Of a stretch of 64,000 nt of DNA, positions 58,104 to 64,000 are shown one piece after another. Positions within the stretch are counted from its first letter, which is position 1, and every line of letters begins with the position of its first letter. The translations under genes and the position numbers were made by a program. The stretch spans positions 1,240,001 through 1,304,000 of the forward strand of contig NZ_JAHZTD010000001.1 of NCBI RefSeq assembly GCF_019599275.1, given 5' to 3'. This DNA comes from Hymenobacter sp. HSC-4F20. Its GTDB lineage: Bacteria > Bacteroidota > Bacteroidia > Cytophagales > Hymenobacteraceae. The notes beneath the pieces were generated by a model. It had not been told where the DNA came from. It worked only from the letters and a program-made list of their open reading frames with translations, and did no database searches.

Positions 58104-59528
58104 ATGGCACGAGTGGAAATGACGATGCCCAAGATGGGCGAATCCATCATGGAAGGCACCGTCCTGAAATGGCTTAAACAAGTAGGCGACTCCATTGAAC
58201 AGGATGAATCGGTGCTGGAAGTAGCCACCGATAAAGTGGATACCGAAGTGCCGGCTCTTCACGCGGGCATTCTGCAGGAGGTATTGGTGCAGGAAGGCCA
58301 GGTAGTAGCGGTGGGTGCCCCCATTGCCATTATTGAAACCGATGTAAACGCTGCCGTGGGCGCTTCGGCTTCGACGGCTGATATGCCGGCACTCTCTACC
58401 AACGGAGCTGAGAAACCTGCCATCGACGTTCCCTACCTGCCTGAGGCAGGCGCCCCGCAGGCCACCCCCGCCCAGGCGGTTAGCGCACAGCCCCAGGCCG
58501 GCCGGTTCTACTCCCCGCTCGTACTCAGCATTGCCCGCGAAGAAGGCATTTCCATGACCGACCTGGAGCAGCTGCCCGGCACCGGCAGCGAGGGTCGCGT
58601 TACCAAAAAAGACATCCTCGACTACGTAGCGGCCGGCAAGAAACCCGTGGCTCAGCAGCCCTCTTCTGCCCCGGTCGCCCAGCCCCAGGCCGCCACTCCG
58701 GCCCCGCAAGCTCCGGCCGCGGCCCCGGCACCCCAGGCTCCTGCGCCTACCCCTGCACCAGCAGCCCAACCTGCCGCTCCGGCTGCGCCAGCTACCAAGG
58801 CGGTGCCTTCTATCAGCGGCAACCAGGAGCTGCTGGAAATGGACCGGATGCGCAAGATGATTGCCCAGCGCATGGTGGATTCCAAGCGGATTTCGCCCCA
58901 CGTTACTTCTTTCGTGGAAGCCGACGTGACGGAGCTGGTACTCTGGCGCAACAAGCACAAGGATGCCTACAAGAAGCGTGAAGGCGAAAACCTGACCTTC
59001 ACTCCTATTTTCATTCAGGCTATTGCCCGCGCCATCCAGGACTTCCCGAACATTAACGTGTCGGTGGAGGGTGACTACATCATCAAGAAGCGCGACATTA
59101 ATGTGGGCGTGGCCGTGGCGCTGCCCTCGGGCAACCTCATTGTGCCCGTGATTCACAACGCCGACCAACTCAACCTGAACGGCCTGAGCAAGCGCGTAAA
59201 CGACCTCGCCAACCGCGCCCGCGCTAACAAGCTCAAGCCCGAGGACCTGGAAGGCGGCACCTACACCGTGTCTAACGTGGGCTCTTTCGGCAACGTGATG
59301 GGCACGCCCATCATCATGCAGCCTCAGGTGGCCATTATGGCCGTGGGCGCCATCAAGAAGAAGCCGGCTGTTATCGAAACGCCCCAGGGTGATTTGATTG
59401 GCGTGCGCCACTTCATGTTCCTCTCCCACTCCTACGACCACCGCGTGGTAGATGGCTCGCTGGGCGGCATGTTCGTGCGCCGCGTGGCCGACTACCTGGA
59501 GCAGTTCGACCCGAACACCACCATCTAA
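58104..59528 (+). CDS. 2-oxo acid dehydrogenase E2 (dihydrolipoamide acyltransferase)
   Basis: 474 residues. Lipoyl domain 1-80 with the lipoylated Lys44 in EVATDKVDTEVPA; an E1/E3-binding domain (about 137-175: SPLVLSIAREEGISMTDLEQLPGTGSEGRVTKKDILDYV); a long Ala/Pro swinging-arm linker (about 180-235); then the catalytic acyltransferase domain with PHVTSFVEADVTELV and the active-site SHSYDHRVVDGSLGG. It carries acyl groups to CoA in a branched-chain, pyruvate or 2-oxoglutarate complex. E1 and E3 are not in the window, so the substrate stays open; the branched-chain type is common for this form in Bacteroidota. Confidence 0.9.
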   Translation: MARVEMTMPKMGESIMEGTVLKWLKQVGDSIEQDESVLEVATDKVDTEVPALHAGILQEVLVQEGQVVAVGAPIAIIETDVNAAVGASASTADMPALSTNGAEKPAIDVPYLPEAGAPQATPAQAVSAQPQAGRFYSPLVLSIAREEGISMTDLEQLPGTGSEGRVTKKDILDYVAAGKKPVAQQPSSAPVAQPQAATPAPQAPAAAPAPQAPAPTPAPAAQPAAPAAPATKAVPSISGNQELLEMDRMRKMIAQRMVDSKRISPHVTSFVEADVTELVLWRNKHKDAYKKREGENLTFTPIFIQAIARAIQDFPNINVSVEGDYIIKKRDINVGVAVALPSGNLIVPVIHNADQLNLNGLSKRVNDLANRARANKLKPEDLEGGTYTVSNVGSFGNVMGTPIIMQPQVAIMAVGAIKKKPAVIETPQGDLIGVRHFMFLSHSYDHRVVDGSLGGMFVRRVADYLEQFDPNTTI

Positions 59529-59548
59529 GCGTGTGAACTACTACCCGC

Positions 59549-59606
59549 GGAGGGTTGAGTAGAGAGGCTACCGTCGGCCTTACTACTCAACCCTCCCGCC
59601 TTTTTT
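59549..59606 (+). terminator. Terminator after the E2 gene
   Basis: GGAGGGTTGAGTAG pairs with CTACTCAACCCTCC across 20 bases, followed by T6 at 59601-59606. Confidence 0.8.
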
Positions 59607-59628
59607 CAGCTGTTGCTGCTCCTCTCCT

Positions 59629-59835
59629 ATGAACAAAGTTTTGCCCCTGGTGGCCTTGCTGATTGCGCTGGGCCTGATCCTCTTTCTCTATCAGCGCCTG
59701 CGTACCACCGAGGCGGCCCTGGAAACTGCTCAGAAACGCTTTGCCGACTGTGAACAGGTAAATTTTCAGCTGCAAAACCAACTGGTGCAAGCTACCCGCG
59801 GCCCCGTGCCCGACAGCCTGAAGATTGTAGACTAG
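59629..59835 (+). CDS. Small membrane-anchored coiled-coil protein
   Basis: 68 residues: N-terminal membrane segment (VLPLVALLIALGLILFLYQRL), then a short coiled coil TTEAALETAQKRFADCEQVNFQLQNQL and a polar end. It resembles short single-pass proteins often annotated hypothetical; no function is known. It sits between the E2 terminator and a second perfect hairpin. Confidence 0.55.
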   Translation: MNKVLPLVALLIALGLILFLYQRLRTTEAALETAQKRFADCEQVNFQLQNQLVQATRGPVPDSLKIVD

Positions 59836-59907
59836 CATACCAGCGTACTATTCCAAGCTTTGGCTCAAGAAGCCATACTGGGGTTTTCTGCTGTTTCGCG
59901 TAAAAAC

Positions 59908-59948
59908 AGAAGGGCCGGCCCACGATACTTTCGTGGGCCGGCCCTTCT
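59908..59948. terminator. Bidirectional hairpin terminator upstream of the DoxX stop
   Basis: An 18-bp perfect stem, AGAAGGGCCGGCCCACGA with its complement around TACTT, between converging genes. Confidence 0.75.
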
Positions 59949-59963
59949 GCTTCCAGGATCTGC

Positions 59964-60377
59964 CTACGAAACCACCTGCCCCGTATTGCGGCTGCGCGCT
60001 GCATCAACGCTCCAGGGCCCCGCGCCAGCGGCGGCCAGGTACAGATACACAAAGCAGTACAGCACCGCTAGCTCGCCCTGGTTTACAATGGGTAAGGCGT
60101 GCTGAGGCGCGTGGGCCATGAAGTAAGCTACCGCCATCAGCCCTGACAGAATGAAGGCCACGGGCCGCGTAAACAACCCGATGAGTAGCAGCAAACCGCC
60201 ACCAAACTCTAAGATGCCCGCAACCAGCATCAGGCCGGTAGCATTGCCCCCGCCATGGTCGGAAGGAGGCCAGCCGAATAGTTTTTGGCTACCGTGAAAC
60301 AGCATCAGTAAGCCTGATACAATGCGCAGGACGCTGAGGAGCCGACCGGCCCAGGGAGAAAGGAAGAAAGGTGCCAT
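59964..60377 (-). CDS. DoxX family membrane protein
   Basis: 137 residues with four membrane helices: the DoxX start LLSVLRIVSGLLMLFHGSQKLFGW, then MLVAGILEFGGGLLLLIGLFTRPVAFILSGLMAVAYFMAH and NQGELAVLYCFVYLYLAAAG. DoxX proteins are inner-membrane proteins linked to redox and stress systems, mostly of unknown activity. Monocistronic, next to a nitroreductase on the same strand. Confidence 0.88.
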   Translation of the reverse strand: MAPFFLSPWAGRLLSVLRIVSGLLMLFHGSQKLFGWPPSDHGGGNATGLMLVAGILEFGGGLLLLIGLFTRPVAFILSGLMAVAYFMAHAPQHALPIVNQGELAVLYCFVYLYLAAAGAGPWSVDAARSRNTGQVVS

Positions 60378-60473
60378 GCTATATAGGGAAAATCGTGAGT
60401 ACTACCCTCCCAACGCAAAAGCAACGCATCGGGATACAACAAGCCGCTTTTGCCAGCGGTAGAAAGGCCGTAG

Positions 60474-61082
60474 TTACTCCGCTACCCAGGTAACTTTCTC
60501 GTCCAGCGGCTTGCGCGTGCTGTGGGCGGTAGCACCCGGTTTAGGGTATCCCAGGAAGAAGAATCCCAGCAACAGGTCATTGGGGCCCAAACCGAAAAAA
60601 GGCTTGGCTTCCGGCTGGTACGTAACGCCCCCGCTGCTCCAAAAGCCCGCCAGCCCGTGCGCTACGGCCGAGAGGTGCAGGTTTTGCACGGCACACGCCA
60701 CGGCGGCTACTTCCTCTACTTCGGGCACCTCGGGGTTGCGCTTCAGCCCGATGGCAATAATATGGGAGCTGAGCAGCGGGTTGTTCATCATCTTCTCCAG
60801 CTTCGCCGGCTGAAACTTCTCGCCCGCAGTGGCCCGATACAGTTCGGCTTGAAAATCGGCTAGCTTCTGGCGGCCTGCCCCTGCAAATACTACAAAGTGC
60901 CAGGGCTCGGTGCGTTTGTGGGTAGGCGCCCAGGTAGCGTTTTCCAGCAGCTCGCGCACCAGCTCATCGGGCACCGGGCGGCCCGGCTCAAACAGCACCG
61001 GCTGCATGCTGCGCCGCCCCCGAATCAGCTGGGTGACTTGCGTGGCGTTGAGGGGGGTAGGGTTTTCGGCTTGATTGATCAT
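60474..61082 (-). CDS. Nitroreductase-family FMN oxidoreductase
   Basis: 202 residues from the ATG at 61082. FMN-binding RGRRSMQPVLFEPG near the N-terminus, ENATWAPTHKRTEPWHFVVF, VACAVQNLHLSAVAHGLAGFWSSGG, and LGFFFLGYPKPG near the end fit the NADPH-dependent nitroreductase family. It reduces nitro compounds or quinones with FMN; the natural substrate is unknown. Longer upstream frames exist but lack similarity and would cross the terminator at 61141-61172. Confidence 0.9.
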   Translation of the reverse strand: MINQAENPTPLNATQVTQLIRGRRSMQPVLFEPGRPVPDELVRELLENATWAPTHKRTEPWHFVVFAGAGRQKLADFQAELYRATAGEKFQPAKLEKMMNNPLLSSHIIAIGLKRNPEVPEVEEVAAVACAVQNLHLSAVAHGLAGFWSSGGVTYQPEAKPFFGLGPNDLLLGFFFLGYPKPGATAHSTRKPLDEKVTWVAE

Positions 61083-61140
61083 GCTTGAAAAAGAAATTTG
61101 GATGTCGGATGTTTTAAGGCTCCTTCCCGGGCTCCTACAA

Positions 61141-61172
61141 AAAAGCCTCCCGCCAATTGGCAGGAGGCTTTT
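61141..61172 (-). terminator. Terminator after the third outer-membrane barrel gene
   Basis: AAAAGCCTCC and GGAGGCTTTT pair, with an inner GCC/GGC pair around AATT. On the minus strand the stem runs into T6, a standard terminator 26 bp beyond the stop at 61198. Confidence 0.85.
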
Positions 61173-61197
61173 GCTTTCCGTCGTGGGGAGGAACCCG

Positions 61198-63825
61198 CTA
61201 AGGCCGGCCGCCGCTGGGGCCCTGGGCAGGGGTAGCCCCGGCGCCATTGCCGCCGTCGGAGTTGCCGCCGTCCTTCAGGTCGTCGTTGCTGACGGAGCGG
61301 CGGCGCTTGGGCTGGGCCATGCTCATCTTACCGATGCGGTAGCTCAGGTTCACGCGCAGACTGGTGCGGTGAAACACGTTCACGCTGTTCTGCTCCAGCG
61401 TCGCGGAGCTGATTTCGCTGCGGATGCGGTTGGTGGGCGTAAAGAAGTTATCGGCCCCAAAGCCGATGGTGCCTTTTTTCTCGGCAAAATCTTTCTTCAC
61501 GCTCAGGCTGTACACCCCAAAGCCGCCCTGGTAGCCCTGGAGCTGCACCTGCCGGCCACGGTAGAAGCTGAACGCCTGCAGGCCCCAGCCTTTGGTAAAG
61601 TTATAGCCCCCCATCAGGCGGCCGCTGGCCACCCAGCCCTGGTTGCTGGCCGCGAATACAATGTTGGAGTTATTGTTATCGAGCGTGGCATAGTACACAT
61701 CGGCACCGCCGCCCAGCGTGAGCTTGTTGTTGATGTTGACGTTGGCGTTTACGCTGCCGCCGTAGGCGTTTTCGGTGCCGATGTTGGCGTACTCCGTCTG
61801 GATAACGCCCCCTTCCAGCGGCGTGCGCACCGGCTGAATCGACTTATCCGTGTTGCGGGCGAAAACCGAGAAGTTCAGCGACGTCTGCTTAATAAAGGTG
61901 TTGTAGCCCAACTCAAAGTTGTTGGTGTACTCGGGCCGCAGCTCCGGGTTACCAATGGTTACCAGCAGCGGGTTAGGCGACTGCGCATTGGGGTTCAGGA
62001 ACTGCAGTGAGGGGCGCTGAATCCGGCGGTTGTAGGCGGCCTTCACCACGTTACCGTTGGTGAGCTTCCGCGACAGGTTGACGCTGGGCACTAATACCCC
62101 ATACGAGGGAATGGAAGGCGCGTTTTCAGTGCGGAAGTCAGCGTTGATGGTGGTGTATTCGTAGCGGGCGCCGGCTTTCAGGGTGTACGCTTTCAGGAAG
62201 CTAAGAGTATAAGAAGCGTAGGCCGAGGCGACGTTCTGGTTGTAGTCGAACACGTTCGAGAGGTTGGTGCCGCTCTGGGCCTGACCGTTCAGGAACGTGG
62301 TATAGTCGCTGTTTACGCGGCGCATGATGTCCTTGGCCCCGAACTCCAACAGCTGCGTTTTGCTCAAGGGCGTCTGGTAATCGGCCTGAAGGGTTACCTC
62401 CTCGTTGTAGCTGTCGTTTTCGTTGCGGCGGTTGTCACCGGCTCCTTCACCTTCCAGAATGAAGTTGGTGAAGTCGTTATTGCGCGTGTTGCGGCTGTAC
62501 TGGCCCAAAATGCTGAACTCGCGCTGGGGCGTCTCGAAGGTGCGGGTATAGTTCAGGGTCGCATCCAGCGTATTCGAGTTATCGAGCACCTTTACGTTGC
62601 GCAAGCTGCTGCTGCTTTCCGTGTAACTAGTAACCGGCGTTACCGGGTAAAACGGCACTTCGGGGTAAAAGTAGAACGTAGAGCTTGTCGCCAGTCCGTC
62701 CTGGTAGCTGGTGCCGTTGCGCAGGCCTAGCTGCACCGAAGCCGAGAGGAAGTTGTACTTGTTGATGTCGTAGTCCCAGCCGAAGGAGTAGCGCCCGAAC
62801 AGGTTCTGCTGGCGCGTATCGGCACTCTGGATGGTTTGGCTGGCCAGGCGGCGCGTGCTCAGGTTGTTGCCTTGCACGGTGTAAGACTCTTGCTCGTTGC
62901 GGAAGCTGCCGGGCGTGTTGTACTGGGCGCGGCCACCGCCCCCCAGCGAGAAGCCCATCTTCCCTACCCGGTACGAGGCGTTCAAGCCCAAATCAGAGCC
63001 GCGCAAACCGGCGCTGGAGCGCAGATCCAGGGTAAAGCCCTGCAGGTTGTTTTGCTTCGTGACGATGTTGATAATACCGCCCGAGCCTTCGGCATCGTAC
63101 TTGGCCGAGGGCGAGGTAATTACCTCTACTGTTTTAATCTGGTCGGCCGGAATCTGCTTGAGGGCGTCAGCAATGCTGTTGGCCGAGATGGTGCTGGGCC
63201 GGTTGTTGATAAGCACCCGGATGTTGCTGCTGCCGCGCAGGCTCACGTTGCCGTCGAGGTCTACGGAGAGGTTAGGCACGCGCTTGAGCACATCGGTGGC
63301 GTCGCCGCCGCGGGTGGTTTCGTCCTTCTCGGCGTTGTACACCGTGCGGTCCACCTTTTCCTCCACCAGGCTGCGCTGACCTTCTACCCGCACTTCGCCC
63401 AGGGCCTGCGCCGTTGACGCCAGAGCCACATTACCCAAGGAAACCGTGTTGCCGGCCGCGGTAATGACTACCCCCGTCTTCTCCACCAACTTATACCCGA
63501 TAAAGCTCACCTGCACGGTGTAGGTGCCGGCGGCAACGCGCGGGAGCGTGAACTTGCCGTTGTCGTCGGCGGCGGTGCCATCCACGGGTTTGCCGGTGGC
63601 GGGGTTTACCAGCGCCACGGTAGCGTAAGGCACGGGCTGCTTGGTGCCCGCATCGGTAACCGTGCCTGTAATGCGGCCGCTACCCTGCTGGGGCTGCGCA
63701 GCCGCGGCCGGCGGCCCGCCTGCGGGCCGGGCCGCACCCGCCGGCCGTTCGCCAGCACCGGGCATCTGGGCAAGTACCGCGTGGCCGCTGCCAGTTATCA
63801 GAATAAGAAAGAAAAGCTTTTTCAT
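61198..63825 (-). CDS. TonB-receptor-like outer-membrane beta-barrel protein (third copy)
   Basis: 875 residues: signal peptide (MKKLFFLILITGSGHAVLAQ), an Ala/Gly/Pro-rich spacer, a CarboxypepD_reg-like domain (about residues 45-135: GRITGTVTDAGTKQPVPYATV, VSFIGYKLVEKTG), a plug with RVEGQRSLVEEKVDRTVYNA, DVLKRVPNLSVDLDGNVSLR and VEVITSPSAKYDAEGSGGI, then an OMP_b-brl_3-type barrel. A Gly/Asn-rich tail of about 25 residues ends the protein. It is of the same type as the tandem pair at 34-39 kb but more distant. The start is the ATG at 63825. Confidence 0.88.
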   Translation of the reverse strand: MKKLFFLILITGSGHAVLAQMPGAGERPAGAARPAGGPPAAAAQPQQGSGRITGTVTDAGTKQPVPYATVALVNPATGKPVDGTAADDNGKFTLPRVAAGTYTVQVSFIGYKLVEKTGVVITAAGNTVSLGNVALASTAQALGEVRVEGQRSLVEEKVDRTVYNAEKDETTRGGDATDVLKRVPNLSVDLDGNVSLRGSSNIRVLINNRPSTISANSIADALKQIPADQIKTVEVITSPSAKYDAEGSGGIINIVTKQNNLQGFTLDLRSSAGLRGSDLGLNASYRVGKMGFSLGGGGRAQYNTPGSFRNEQESYTVQGNNLSTRRLASQTIQSADTRQQNLFGRYSFGWDYDINKYNFLSASVQLGLRNGTSYQDGLATSSTFYFYPEVPFYPVTPVTSYTESSSSLRNVKVLDNSNTLDATLNYTRTFETPQREFSILGQYSRNTRNNDFTNFILEGEGAGDNRRNENDSYNEEVTLQADYQTPLSKTQLLEFGAKDIMRRVNSDYTTFLNGQAQSGTNLSNVFDYNQNVASAYASYTLSFLKAYTLKAGARYEYTTINADFRTENAPSIPSYGVLVPSVNLSRKLTNGNVVKAAYNRRIQRPSLQFLNPNAQSPNPLLVTIGNPELRPEYTNNFELGYNTFIKQTSLNFSVFARNTDKSIQPVRTPLEGGVIQTEYANIGTENAYGGSVNANVNINNKLTLGGGADVYYATLDNNNSNIVFAASNQGWVASGRLMGGYNFTKGWGLQAFSFYRGRQVQLQGYQGGFGVYSLSVKKDFAEKKGTIGFGADNFFTPTNRIRSEISSATLEQNSVNVFHRTSLRVNLSYRIGKMSMAQPKRRRSVSNDDLKDGGNSDGGNGAGATPAQGPSGGRP

Positions 63826-63921
63826 GTACGTGAGGGGAAATAGCAATGCCCGGCGGGCAGGCAGCAAAACGGGCTACCGTTTTCCTGGCACAAACCTACC
63901 CCGACAACCAGAGCCGCCGAA

Positions 63922-64000
63922 ATGAACCCGACCAACCGGCCCATTTCCGCCCCCGAAGCCGGAGAAAATCCGTGCGAATGCCAAGCAACCGCAGCCACAG
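63922..64000 (+). CDS. Possible N-terminal fragment of a gene running off the window
   Basis: An ATG at 63922 opens a frame to the window end (26 codons, MNPTNRPISAPEAGENPCEC and on). It diverges from the barrel gene. Too short to identify, and no promoter match was found. Confidence 0.35.
   Translation, partial: MNPTNRPISAPEAGENPCECQATAAT

Noticed and set aside
58029..59441. A 470-codon open frame antisense to the E2 gene
   Set aside because: Low-complexity His/Gly/Val-rich translation complementary to the Ala/Pro linker and core of a clear E2 protein.
1..64000. CRISPR array, tRNA, rRNA or tmRNA genes
   Set aside because: No regularly spaced direct repeats and no tRNA-like T-arm/acceptor patterns or rRNA segments were noticed on reading; a tool scan would be needed to exclude a missed tRNA.

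Overview
The window looks like chromosomal DNA of a GC-rich Bacteroidota bacterium, most likely a Cytophagales member close to Hymenobacter. This is inferred from gene content: a PorX-type regulator, a fused LpxC-FabZ, several CarboxypepD_reg-like/beta-barrel outer-membrane proteins, and DUF4197, DUF2490 and DUF1003 proteins. Bacteroidota-type promoters (TAnnTTTG) recur upstream of genes and Shine-Dalgarno sequences are largely absent. I saw no rRNA, tRNA or CRISPR array.

Left part (1-11.3 kb): ribB/ribBA (cut by the window edge), proC, a two-gene glycosyltransferase operon, a K+ channel with an RCK domain, dnaG, a secreted EreA/Tiki-like protein, an Mrp-type Fe-S carrier and a NifU-domain protein. 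An AT-richer island follows (11.3-14.4 kb): a SnoaL-like protein, an IS3/IS407-type element with a duplicated left end, a small orphan membrane protein enclosed between the two left ends, and a transglutaminase-like protein. The outermost ends form a perfect 13-bp inverted pair flanked by the 4-bp direct repeat ATGC, so the passenger segment may have moved together with the IS.

Middle part (14.5-33.6 kb): fumarylacetoacetase, a DUF1003 protein, and a seven-gene co-oriented stretch that reads as a carboxylate (probably acetate) module: zinc-ribbon/HTH protein, porin, MHS-type MFS carrier, small membrane protein, SSS-STAC-histidine kinase, lone receiver protein, acetyl-CoA synthetase. Then come a DUF2490 protein, an M28 peptidase, a flavin reductase-like protein, an alanine-dehydrogenase-like protein, tsaE, a decayed gene and an aminotransferase.

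Right part (33.8-64 kb): tandem paralogous outer-membrane barrels, the second behind a duplicated TACGAA-N4-TTCGTA operator; an overlapping HAD + UbiA pair followed by a GT-C glycosyltransferase (polyprenyl-linked sugar chemistry); small membrane proteins; porX; an HD phosphohydrolase and a second GT-C enzyme leading into lpxD-lpxC/fabZ-lpxA (lipid A); an ABC ATPase; an Asp-rich protein; two DUF4197 paralogs; cinA; a 2-oxoacid dehydrogenase E2; DoxX; a nitroreductase; and a third outer-membrane barrel.

The most unusual cross-window signal is a set of intergenic quasi-palindromes. They share one architecture (low-complexity arms in inverted orientation around a short core, lying between adjacent genes) but use at least four different arm families. 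The AT-type arm occurs at three loci with unrelated cores, and at two of them it supplies the last codons and stop of the neighbouring gene.
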